Assembly (NCBI RefSeq): GCF_000003195.3
Contig: NC_012879.2
Coordinates: forward strand, 22,850,844-22,914,843
Length of the DNA: 64,000 bases
Reading direction: 5' to 3'
Origin: Sorghum bicolor
Lineage: Eukaryota > Streptophyta > Magnoliopsida > Poales > Poaceae
A model generated the notes under the pieces. That model was not told the origin of the DNA and did no database searches. It worked only from the letters and a program-made list of their open reading frames with translations. Both the position numbers and the translations under genes were made by a program. Below, one piece after another: positions 34,846 through 45,935 of this stretch. The first letter of the stretch is position 1. Each line of letters opens with the position of its first letter.

Positions 34846-34857
34846 TGATATCAAAGA
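34846..34857 (+). promoter_or_regulatory. Element E1 primer-binding site, initiator tRNA-Met type (decayed)
   Basis: TGATATCAAAGA matches TGGTATCAGAGC at 9 of 12 positions directly after the LTR end. Typical of chromoviruses and Copia elements. Confidence 0.5.
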
Positions 34858-36766
34858 TCTCAGGTTTACCGCGAGGTATAATCTCGTTTGCCCTAGATTC
34901 ATATTTGCTCATTACCTACAGTCCACAAAAAGCCCAAAAAATAGTTTAATTTTCACTGTCCTATCACCCATTGTGCCTTGCAATTTCGTTTTCAGGTTTG
35001 CTTTGTTGAGTTTTTGTCTGTGGTTGAGTCTAGTTGCTGGTTTTGATTGTGTTCATCGTCGTAGTTCATTTGCACCATTGCTGTTCTTAGTTTCCGCCAC
35101 TATCCTATCCACTATTTCCAAACAACAAGTCGAAGCCACCACATTACTTGACTTGCCTCCGCTAGCCGCCTTGTGTGATCTCTCGCCGCCACTCTAACCC
35201 TAGATAGGTTGCCAGCCGCTGTTATTTTGCCTGCTTCGCAGCCCTCCTTACATCATTAGGTCAATACCTACTGCTCTTAGTCACAGGGACAATTCTTCCT
35301 ATGATCGGTGTTGGAGTTTAGGGACGCTTTGCCCTAACTGTCGCCGTCGCCACCGCCGTGTTGTGCCTTCCAAAAAACATAACTTGAGATACCTTCGGTA
35401 AAACAGGGATACCTTTTCGCTCGTTTATCAGAAAAATCTGAATTTTTTACAGCTGTTTCTTGACACCATTTGGACGCAACCCAAATTGGGCCAAGCCCTG
35501 TTTGATCTCATCAAAATTGCCAAAAAAAATACACTACCTTGCAGTAAGGAAATTGATAGGATGAGATATTTATACTATCATGTAGGGGATGGACCAATCA
35601 CTAATATATGAACAATCAAACACTTGGTCGTTCGAAAGCTAAGACGTGTAGCACGAACCTCATCTTCACTAGGACACCGCAAGAGCCTACCCACAAGTGA
35701 GGTAGCTCAATGACACGAGCAATCCACTGGAGTTACCTTTTAGCTCTCCGTCGGGAAAGGTACAAAACCCCTCACAATCACCGACTCATACCAATCCTCC
35801 TCCACTGCTCCAAGCTGTCTAGGTGGCAGCAACCACCAAGAGTAACAAGAAAACCACGGCCAAATCGATCCCCAAGTGCCACTAGATGTAATCACTCAAG
35901 CAAATGCACTCTGAAACACTCCCAATCTCACAAAGATGGTTAATCTATGAAGGAGATGAGTGGAATGTGTTTCCTTAGGCTCACAAGGATGTCAAGTATG
36001 CTAGAATGCTAAGAGAGTGAGCCCCAAGCCGGCCAACAACTATTTATAAGCCCCTCAACCAAATAGCGCCATTGGCTCTTTCACTAGGCAAACGTCGGGG
36101 CCACCAGACTCGCTGCAGGTGAGCCACCGGATGCTCGAATCCTGCATCCAGTGCTTAGAAGCCCTGTTCAGTCTCATCAAAATTGCCAAAAAAATTCAGG
36201 AAAATAAAGAAAAAAATTTGACAAGGGTTTTGCATGCTTTTCAGAGAACTTGCTGAATTTCTGTAGACCACATCTGACCTCAGTTGTCGTTGCCAATTTT
36301 TATGGTTACATCTTTTGTGATCCTTGTTCAGAGAAAAATATAAAGGAAAAATCTGCTCTATTTCTTGTTCACTGAGTTGCTTCCATCATACTTTGTTCCA
36401 AATTGTTGCGCTACGTCTAGACTCGTCTTAGCCAGCAATTGTGATTTGTCCTTTGGATACTTACTGAACTTAGCAAACTTTGCATTCGAATATTGCTAAT
36501 CCTTGCTACTTAAATTGTGCCTGTCCAAAGCTCCACATATACTTCTATTAGCATAGGTTCATCTTGCAACTGTTTACCCATGCTCCACAACAGATTACTT
36601 TGCCAATTTGGTTTTGCTCCTGTTTGGCTTTCGTAGGAACACTTGCAAGACGGTGGTAAGCCACTTCTGATTTTGTTTTCTTTACCACCACCACCACCAA
36701 TTGGTTCCTTTTAGTTGATAGGGACAATCCTTTGCTGTTGTTTTTCTCTATTTTCTAACCATGGTA
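34858..36766 (+). other. Element E1 leader, interrupted by Copia-like fragment H1
   Basis: No coding sequence. 36200-36766 matches 53140-53790 (E2 leader) closely, except for a stretch of about 75 bp near 53297-53372 missing here. A CCACCACCACCA run lies near 36688. H1 (35531-36165) lies between two imperfect ~35-bp repeats (35495-35530 and 36165-36200). Confidence 0.6.
35531..36165 (-). repeat. Copia-like LTR fragment H1
   Basis: Read on the minus strand it has CTCACTTGTGGGTAGGCTCTTGCGGTGTCC-type sequence and a TATA region (GCTTATAAATAG), which I recognise as a widespread grass Copia (SIRE/Opie-like) LTR type. Shorter than H2: it lacks parts around 52410-52575 and the leftmost 240 bp. The junction with E leader at its right end is the same as in H2. 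Confidence 0.48.
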
Positions 36767-36877
36767 GGATCTCCAATGGATTTCAATGATTGCGTGTCCA
36801 AGGGTAAACTTACAACATTCATCATTGTGGTGTACATGAAGATGATGCTGATGCTAGTGCTAGATTCTTTGGTGGTT
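36767..36877 (+). pseudogene. Element E1 gag, N-terminal remnant with internal deletion
   Basis: Begins GGATCTCCAATGGATTTC, as E2 gag does at 63104. About 585 bp present in E2 (63165-63750) are missing: the first 60 or so bases join directly to GTGGTGTACAT.AAGATGATGC. Gag continues at 51097 after the G and D insertions. Confidence 0.75.
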
Positions 36878-38150
36878 TGTTGACTCTTCTTAGCGTCACT
36901 ACCTAGGATTGTCAGTCCTTGGCACAACACTAGAAATGCTTGTGTGATAACAGAAGTGGCTAACGGTTTTAACGCAACCGGACGGTGGTCAATGTAGCAC
37001 TTCACCACGAGTATTCCAGGTATTGTATTTTCCATGGGGAACGAGAAGTGGAATAACTAGACCAATTGAGTCGTCGGATGATGATTAGAGGACTTAGGAT
37101 TGGGTCGAGAGGTATTTCTAGTATTTGGCTTCTGGCTAAGCTATCCTAAGTATACTTGAGAGTTAACTCCCTTCCTACAATGGCTGATAGGTGAAAAGGG
37201 TGTGGCAAAACACTTCCCTAAGCAGCTACCATGCAGGCCAACTATTAATTGCAACTTGCCTAACAACACACTGAAGAGAACTCCTAATGTCCAGGAGAGG
37301 CCTGTCACGCTTCGCTGCTGGCGTTTTTCAGGTGCGACAAGAAGTCCACAAGGACAGACTTAGTCTAGACACCACGTCTACACTAATTCTACTATTCTAG
37401 ACCAAGCTTAGGTTTTGAGCACTTCACACAAGGCAAAGCAATGTGCCAGTAGGCTGGTTGTATACTTAAAATAAACTAAGACAGAAAGTAAATACTAGAA
37501 GTACTCAGATGAAAGGCAACTAGAAAGAAGACTTACTAGAAGACAAGCATCCCCTAAGGTGCACCTGGAAGAAGACTCCTAACAAGCCGGGATTCCTCCT
37601 CGGGGAACTCCTCACTCTCTTCCCTCTATTCTCACACTTAGCTAAGAGTAGCTCTTCCTAGGATACATCATGCCTAACTAGGCTCTCTAAGGGGATATTT
37701 ATAGGGGGAAGATGGAGTAGGGGCTACTCCAGCACCACGTCAGCGATCCACGTGCTCCCTCTTCTCCACCGTTGGATCAATCCAACCTTGGAACCACCAT
37801 ATGATCAATGGTTCGGAATTTCCATCACATGTTCATCATGGGGATATTGGTGGGAGTGAAGCGACTCAAGGTGGGCCCACATCACAGGTCAGTCGACCAT
37901 CCTTTTGCTTCCATGTGGGCCCCACCAACCTTCTAGAAGGTATTGATGTCGGTGAGAGTGTGGGCCAAGTGGGAGCCCACCAAATGTAGGTCGGCTGACC
38001 TACACTTTGGGGGGTGGTCCCACCACATTGCTCCACATGTTGTCCCCACTTGTTATCTTCAATGTTTTGTTGATATGTGGCAGTTTTGGTTCTTGATCAT
38101 CTTTGCTTCATTTGAGCTTGATCAGGCTTGATTAGTGGCTGTTTGCACCT
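36878..38150 (-). repeat. Element G LTR, larger part
   Basis: Plus strand starts TGTTGACTC, interrupted at 38150 by D; the remainder is 50508-50647 ending CCGTCAACA. A minus-strand TATA box (TATAAATAT) lies near 37694-37702. Confidence 0.75.
38146..38150 (+). repeat. Target-site duplication of element D (CACCT)
   Basis: CACCT at 38146-38150 and 50503-50507, flanking the two LTRs of D. It fixes the 5' LTR start even though the terminal TG has mutated to AG. Confidence 0.9.
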
Positions 38151-38876
38151 AGTTAACACCGTTTTTAGACACATATTAGGAAAGTTAATGAAGCTTGGAT
38201 CGGCAGATGGAAAAGTAATGATGGGCTGACAAGGAGGTTGCCGATGGCTTATGGTACTGACAATAAAGCATAGGAGGGAGGTATGGTTAAGTCCGGGAAC
38301 AGTGGTTGGTCGGCGTCGACGGCTGATATTGATGATTGCCGATGCCGATGGAGGATGATATGCCGATGATGGTGAAGGAAGACGTGAGAATCGTCGAAGG
38401 GATAGTGGTTGTGTGCCGATCACCTAGGATAGATAAATTGTTGTTTTCCATAATTGTTAGAGTTTATTTTTATGTACGAGTTCTATTTGATTTGAAATTA
38501 GAATCCTAGTCATATCTGGTTGTAACTCTTTAGGACAGAGCATAAATATAGGCCTAGTAGTGATGTAAGAAGACAATCCAATCAATCATACACAAAGTTT
38601 TTATATCTATTTTTGCATCTACTTTCGACGACTTCGTTAACTCGCATATTTTATTTTTACTTACGAGTTCTTAGGAATTCATCGAGTCAAACTCGATGGA
38701 TTCTCGAGTTCCGCGTGAATACCTCTTGGCCGTGGCATCCGGGCGCATCGCTGTTGTCGGGACCAAAGTATTCGAGTTATCACCTTTGTCGGTTGTAAGG
38801 TCAAATCAGCTAGCACACCTTAACATTGAATCGGGTATTAGCCCTTTGTGTTTGTAGATCTACTTTTGCATCAACG
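38151..38876 (+). repeat. Element D 5' LTR (726 bp, mutated ends)
   Basis: Pairs with 49782-50502. Ends are AG..CG instead of TG..CA. Contains several GCCGAT hexamers. TATA-like GCATAAATATAGG near 38540. Confidence 0.9.
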
Positions 38877-38883
38877 CATCTTT

Positions 38884-38901
38884 TGGCATGCTCGGTGGGA
38901 C
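38884..38901 (+). promoter_or_regulatory. Candidate primer-binding site of element D
   Basis: TGGCATGCTCGGTGGGAC, seven bases after the LTR. It starts TGG as a PBS must, but I cannot assign a tRNA. Confidence 0.35.
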
Positions 38902-38922
38902 AGATCTATCATCAAGATCAAC

Positions 38923-41210
38923 ATGGCCCATACTGAGTTCGACACAGAAAACATCATTGCTGTGACGGAGGCTGATCTCATGGATGAGCAGAAGCAAGCT
39001 ATGGCAAAAGCTATGGAGGAATACAAGCAGCTCTGCTTGAAATCCTTCAGTGTCAATAGGAGCGGTGAAGTGATCCAGAAGCAAGAACTGTCGATGCCTC
39101 GGGAGATCACTTTTGAAGCCAACCCTGGTAAATTGCAAGATATGGTTGACAATGCTATTAATCGTGCTTTGATCAATCAATCCAGTGTGCTGTCCAATAC
39201 TATTTTCAACGCTGTGGCTAGAACTTTCAAAGAAGGACAAGCACCACCGTTATATGTTGGCCTAGCCTATCACCAGCCTGGGTTGTCATCGGTTACAGCT
39301 CCTCCGGCCATTGTGGGTACAGAAGTTACTTCTCCTCCAAGCACATTAGGGATGACTAATGGGCAATCTACACCGATGAGGACCAATCCAGCGACCTCAG
39401 AAGGACGGGTTCAACTCAACACAGATCTATCAGCATCGGCGATGTCAGGATCTGTATTTTAAAATTGTCAAGTTCCTCCCAAGTGGTGGGGATATGGTAT
39501 GCCTCCAGACTTTTTTGTAAATAGTTCTAGAACATCTCATGTAGCTGACTTGGCAGGAAAAGCTCCTATGACATCGGCACCTCCAGTTTCGCCGATGACT
39601 CAAAACCCTCAGTACGCAACTACTACTACTGCAAGGCCTATTACAGGGAACTTTCAGATTCCAACATTCCAAATACCTAATGCATCGGCAGATCCACTAC
39701 CGACGCACTAGAGGTTTATGACTCAGACAGGATATGTCAATCCAATGTTGACTTCCAATTATCAGCCATCGGCAGGGCCTGCGTCGATGAATGCCAACAA
39801 TGGGTGGACAAGGCAGTTTGTCTTTTCACAAATGACACAACAGAATCATCAGGCTACAGGGTTCCAGCAGGGACTGATGCAGGTTGGTTTTCAGAATCAA
39901 GGACCAGCCAATCAACTGATGAATCTTGCTCAGCAGAATGGTGGCCAACAGGCTATGGCCAATGCTATGTTTCCTGGAGATCGTGCACCTCAGAGACACG
40001 TGGAAGCTTATCAGAAGGTGCCAGAACCTCAACCCGCACATCGGCAGGATGCCGATGCCTATTGGGCCGATAAGATAATTGAAGTAATGAGAGATTAGTT
40101 TGGGATAAAACCCAAGGTCAATACTTATTCTTATTGGACATCGTATCCTCCTGCGTATGATTTGATTCCACTGCCAAATCGGTACAAAGTGTCAGATTTT
40201 ACTAAATTCTCTGGACAAGATGACACGTCAACTACAGAGCATGTCAATCGATTCATTATCCGGTGTAGAGAGGCTGCTAACAGAGATGAATTGAGAGTTC
40301 GTTTATTTTCATCATCTTTGTCAGGATCGGCATTTACTTGGTTTATTTCACTACCTCCAAACTCAGTAATTACTTGGGCCAATCTAGAGAAGCAGTTCCA
40401 CAAGTATTTCTTTTCTGGAGTTCATGAGAAGAAGATTACCGATTTAGTAAGGCTGAGGCAACGCAATGATGAATCGGTTGAAAGCTTTGTGCAGAGGTTG
40501 CGGGATGTTAAGAACAAATGCTACAGTCTGGTTCTATATGATCGGCAGTTAGCCGATTTGGCTTTCCAAGGATTGTTGCCACACATCAAAGATAAATATG
40601 CTTCTCAAGAGTTTGAGAGTCTGAGTCATTTGGTCAGAGGATTTCTAACCAGGATATCAAGACTTTTGAACCTAGGAGAGCATGGAAAAAGAAAGTATCA
40701 TTTGTTGATGAGGCAATGAGTTCTAATTCGGATGAAGAACCAGTCATCGGCTTGGCAGAGTGGGTGAAAAACAAAAAGTCGATGTCATGTCCTTTTGGTC
40801 AGAAAGAACCAGAGAAATTTGCTTTTGATATCACTAAAGCCGATAGGATATTTGATTTCTTGCTACAGGAGGGGCAAATTAAATTATCACCTAATCATGT
40901 GATTCCATCGGTAGAAGAGTTGAAGAAGATCAAGTATTGCAAGTGGCATTATGCAACATCACACAGCACAAATGAGTGCAAGGTGTTCAGGCAACAATTG
41001 CAATCGTCTATAGAATCTGGGAGGATTAAGTTTGATAATTCCAAAGCTCAGAAGCCGATGAAGATTGATCAACACCCTTTTCCTACAAACATGGTAGATG
41101 CCAAGGGTAAAACTAAAGTCTTAACATCAGAAGCAGCTGAGAAGAGTGCATCGGTAGACCCCAAGCATCAGATCACTGCCGATGATGCCATGGGCAAAGG
41201 CTTGATCTAG
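38923..41210 (+). pseudogene. Element D Gag
   Basis: The likely start is ATG 38923 (MAHTEFDTENIIAVTEADLM). One frame to 40719 with stops at 39460, 39709, 40096 and 40717, then a second frame (40716-41210). Capsid core around 40190-40640: KFSGQDDTSTTEHVNRFIIR, GSAFTWFISLPPNSVITWAN, LRQRNDESVESFVQRLRDV. A single zinc-binding-like segment, CKWHYATSHSTNECKVFRQQ, follows near 40940. Gag packages the RNA. Dead copy. Confidence 0.84.
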
Positions 41211-42600
41211 GAGGGCAGCAGATCTGGAAGGCCTCCTCGATCTGGTATTGTGATCACCCATAGGCGGCATCGGGAGACTTGGCAGCAACGATAAGATCGG
41301 TATCGCCGTCAGCAAGAGGATCGACGCCGAGAGGAAGAAAGACACCGACAAGAGTGGAATCGGCATAAAGATCACTAGAATTGCCCATTCTTTATTCATT
41401 GTTGGGACCAAAATATCAAGTTGACGACTATTAGAGACTGCCCTGAGTGCAATGGTTATAATCGGCATTATCAGTCAGATCGACGATTCCAAAACAATGA
41501 TCGATGCTTTAATCAGCCGATCATGGGGAGGATGTCAGTTCACGATCGCCTGGGGGGCAGTCTCAGTGTGTATGACAGGCTTGGTGAACGTGTTGGGCAT
41601 TTTCCAAGGAACCAAGAGGAGCTTGAAGAGATGGCAAATGCACGGGTGCCCGATGAATTTGTTTTCTGTAGGGATGCTAACACTCATCGGGTGGAATCAA
41701 GGGAGGTTCGCTATCAACCAGTGCGAAAGACACAACTTCCCCAATGGTGTCCGGAAGGGTTAACCAGGACACGAAAAAAGAGGATGCAGTGGGAGAGGCA
41801 AGAAGAATTAAGTAGGGAAGAAAGTTGTTCTAAATCAGAGAATCAGTAGCAATCAAATCCCAAGGGAAAAGGACCATCAGCAGATGTTAACATGGTGTTT
41901 ATGTTGCCGATGGAGTTTCTTGCACCTTTCAGTGATGATGAGGGGGTAGATTTCCCTGACCAAATAGCTCAGCTGGCTCTCGATCCAATGACAGCTATCT
42001 TTGAGAAACCTTCCGAGGATGAAAGGCAGCATCTTAAAGCTCTGTTTGTCAAAGACAGGGTTGATGGGCAGCCGATTTCCAAGATACTCATTGATGGAGG
42101 GGCTGCGATCAACATTATGCCGTATGTGGTATATCGGAAACTTGGCAATGGAGATCAAGATTTGACCAAGACCGATATGATGTCGAAAGATTTTGAAGGG
42201 AATGTGTCTCCAGTTAAGGGGCCATATGTGTTGAACTGACCATCGGCCGCAAGACTCTGTCGATGACTTTCTTTATCATCAGTGGGAAAGGTGCATATAA
42301 TTTGCTGCTGGGAAGAGATTGGATTCATGCCAATTGTTGTATTCCTTCTACAATGCACGAGTGCCTTGTTCAGTGGGTAGGTGACAAAATTGAGATTGTT
42401 CTGGGAGATTCTTCATATGTCATTGCATCGGTAGAGTCAGATACTTATGAGAGAACCAGATGTATTTCAAGAGAAGTTTGGGAGAAAGATTTTCTCAAGG
42501 TTGCCGATTATGAAATTACACCGATCCAAGCAGTCGGTTCTGATGAGGAATTTTAATGGTTAGGTTCGACGATGATGGAAAATTAGGATAGGGGTTTACA
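41211..42600 (+). pseudogene. Element D Gag C-terminus and aspartic protease
   Basis: An Arg-rich stretch, a knuckle-like segment (DCPECNGYNRHYQSD) and the linker continue to 41849. The protease has KILIDGGAAINIMPYVVY (about 42080) and NLLLGRDWIHANC (about 42300). A one-base deletion near 42215-42235 shifts the frame (42239 stop, restart 42263). At 42556-42600 the frame to RT is broken exactly where C is also broken. Confidence 0.8.
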
Positions 42601-44110
42601 TCAGCTGATGATCTAGTAGAAGTGCATATAGGTAATGGTGATAGACCAAGGCCTTTTTATTAGTGCTAAGTTAGATTCTGAGTGTAAGCAACAATTAACC
42701 GATTTGTTAAAGGAATATAAGGATTGCTTTGCTTGGGATTATACCGAGATGTCTGGTTTAGACGGATCGATCATTGAACATCGGTTGCCTATTAAGTGTG
42801 GGTTTCGGCCACATCAGCAACCAGCGCATCGATGCAATCATAATATCCTACCTGATATTAGGGCCGAAATAACTAAACTTATTGAAGCTAAGTTTATTCG
42901 GCAATGTCGGTATGCTGAATGGATTTCTAATGTTGTCCCTGTTTATAAAAAGAATGGAAAGCTTCGTGTTTGCATTGACTTTAGGAATCTCAATAAAGCT
43001 ACACTGATGAATGGCTATCCAATGCCAGTTGCCGATCTGTTGGTTGATGCTGCAGCTGGACATCGGATTATTAGTTTTATGGATGGCAATGTAGGATACA
43101 ATCAAATATTCATGGCTAAAGTGGATATTCCCAAGACCGCATTTAGATGTCCTGGTCATGTTGGATTATTTGAATGGATAGTAATAACTTTTGGATTGAA
43201 AAATGCTGGTGCTACTTATCAGAGGGCCATGAATTTTATCTTCCACAAGTTCATCGGCAAGTTGGTGGAGATCCATATTGATGATGTGGTGGTTAAGTCT
43301 GGGGATTTGATAATGCATTTGGCCGATCTGCGAAAGGTGTTGGAATACACAAGGAAGCATGGTTTAAAAATGAACCCTAATAAATGTGAATTTGGTGTAT
43401 CGGCAGGACAGTTTCTTCGTTTTATGGTGCATCAAAGTGGAATTGAAATTAGTAGGAGATCTATTGATGCCATCAACAAAATAGTTGCTCCCACCAATAA
43501 AACTGAACTTCAATCATTGATCGGGAAGATTAATTTTATCAGACAATTGATATCTAATCTGTCAGGTAAGATTCGTGTTTTTAGCCCTTTGCTTAAGTTA
43601 AAAACCGATCAAGAATTTGTGTGGAGAAAGGAGCAACAATTAGCCTTGGATGAAATCAAGAATTATTTGGTAAATCCTCCAGTTTTGGTTCCACCTCAAC
43701 AAGGAAAGTCTTTCAAATTGTATTTGCCTATCGATGATATGGTCATCGGTTCAGCTCTCATTCAATAATTTGAAGGAAAGGAGCGCATAATTTACTATCT
43801 AAGCAGAAGATTGGTAGATGCTGAGACAAGGTATTCGGCCATTGAAAAATTATGCTTATGCTTATACTTTTCTTGTGTCAAATTGAGACATTACTTGCTA
43901 TTGGCCGAATGCACCGTTGTGTGCAAAGATGATGTAGTTCGGTACATGTTATCAATGCCAATTATGAGTGGTAGAATCGGCAAGTGGATATTAGCATTGT
44001 CAGAACTTGATCTATGCTACGAATCGGCTAAAGCAGTTAAAGGGCAGATTATGGCCGATTTTGTAACTCAGCATTGTGGTGTGGTGGATGCTTTGGAAAT
44101 TGTTCCTTAG
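42601..44110 (+). pseudogene. Element D reverse transcriptase and RNase H
   Basis: A two-base deletion near 42655 sets the final frame. RT motifs: VVPVYKKNGKLRVCIDFRNL, TFGLKNAGATYQRAMN, catalytic box HIDDVVVKS (Tyr to His next to the two Asp, about 43280). RNase H follows with stops TAA at 43766 (GAA in C) and TAG at 44108 (TGG in C). The connection domain is readable throughout. Confidence 0.87.
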
Positions 44111-44464
44111 TCGCTCTTCTTTGATGGATCTACATGTGATCGGGGGGCAGGAATCAGTATAGTTCTAATTTCTCCTCGGGGAAAGAAATATGAGTTTTCT
44201 TTACCGATTGTTGCCACCTCGACAAATAATCAAGCTGAGTACCAAGCTTTGATCAAAGGATTAGAATTATTAAAGGAGGTTCATGCTGATGCTGTTGAAA
44301 TTTTTGGTGATTCTATACTCGTTATAAACCAGTTGGCTGGAAGTTATGAATGCCGAAGTGAGGGTTTGATAGCCTATTATGAAAGATGTGTACAACTGTT
44401 AAAGGAATTCAAGGATTTCTGATTAGAGCATATTCCTCGATTATATAATGAAGAAGCCAACCGA
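44111..44464 (+). pseudogene. Element D second RNase H
   Basis: SLFFDGSTCDRGAGISIVLI, NNQAEYQALIKGLELLKEVH and EIFGDSILVINQLAGSYECR show the Tat-type additional RNase H, here with Gly-Asp in the third motif. TGA near 44419 where C has CGA. Confidence 0.84.
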
Positions 44465-45766
44465 TTGGCTCAGCATGCCTCGGGATATCAACCCATATTG
44501 GACATATTATCGGCAGTCAGTGCCAACGATTGGAGGAAAGAAATTATTGATTATTCAAAGGATCCGTCCAAAAAGGTTGAGAGACATGTTAGGTTTCAAG
44601 CTACAAAGTATTTACTCCTCGAGGAAGAGTTATATTACCAAACGATCGATGGAGTCTTGCTGAAGTGTTTGGGTGATGATGAATCTAGAAGCTTGATGGG
44701 TGAAATTCATGAAGGAGTGTGTGGAGCACATCAGTCGGCTTTTAAGATAAAATGGATGATTCAGAGGAATGGATATTATTGGCCATCAATACTTGAAGAT
44801 TGCTTTAAGTATTTCAAAGGGTGTCAGAAGTTTGGCAATATCCAAAGGGCGCCCGCATCGGCTATGAATCCTATTATCAAACCTTGGTCGTTCCGGGGAT
44901 GGGCTATTGATCTCATCGGTCAGATTTATCCACCATCAAGCAAAGGGCATAAGTTTATCTTAGTTGCCACTGATTATTTCACCAAGTGGGTGGAGGCTAT
45001 TCCCTTGAAGAAAGTAACATTGGCTAATATGATTGATTTTGTAAAGGAACATATTGTTTACCGATTTGGTATTCCCCAAACAATTACTACCGATCAGGGT
45101 ACTATGTTTACATTAGGAGAGTGTGATGAGTTTGCAATCGGTATGGGGATTAAGGTGTTGAATTCTTCTCCTTACTATACTCAAGCTAATGGGCAGGCCA
45201 AAGCTTCTAACAAGGGGATTATTAAGCTCATTAAGCGGAAAATTGAAGAAAATCCTAGGAGATGGCATACATTGTTAAATAAAGCCTTATGGTCGTATCG
45301 GGTGGCGTGTCATGGTTCAACCAAAGTATCGCCCTATCAATTGGTGTATGGACATGATGCGGTATTGCCATGGGAAATTAAAATTGGTTCCAGGCGGATC
45401 TTTTCTCGGGATCAACTAACTACCGATGACTATGCTACTTTGATGAAAGATGAGCTGGATGATTTAGCAGGGCATCGGTTGAGAGCCTTAATTAGCATAG
45501 AGGAAAATAAAAAGAGAGTTGCTAAATGGTATGATAAGAAAGTAAAGGCCAAGGAGTTTGCCGATGGAGATTTGGTGTGGAAGCTGATTCTACGGATTGG
45601 GGCTAAAAGCTCAAAGTTTGGAAAGTGGTATCCTAATTGGGAGGGTCCTTATCGGATAAATCGATTTGCTCCTGGCAATGCTTATATTTTAGAAAATCTC
45701 GAAGGAGTTGAATTCCCTAGAGCTTTAAATTTAAAATATTTAAAGGAATACTATCCGAGTATCTAG
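44465..45766 (+). pseudogene. Element D integrase (433 codons open, catalytic Glu lost)
   Basis: Zinc-binding domain (GEIHEGVCGAHQS), core AIDLIGQIYPPSS, TTDQGTMFTLGE and C-terminal domain (KEFADGDLVWKL) in one open frame. Two lesions: the third catalytic residue is Lys (NGQAKASNK; C has NGQAEASNK), and the CxxC of the zinc-binding domain has lost its second Cys by a nine-base deletion (GCQKFG; C has GCQGCQKFG). It cannot have normal strand-transfer activity although the frame is open. Confidence 0.88.
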
Positions 45767-45935
45767 ATTGATGCGTAAAGGTTTAAATGACGATAACAAG
45801 TCCTGTCGGCTGGACAAAACGGTAAGTGTATCTGGAGCCATGCCTAGAATTTTAGTGGTGATAACAATCCTATCGGCTGGACCAAAATGATTGAAGTTTT
45901 TGAAAACAGAACTAAACAAGTTGCCGATGAAAAGT

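Noticed and set aside
38884..38901. Naming the tRNA primer of D
   Set aside because: I could not match the sequence to a plant tRNA 3' end with confidence.
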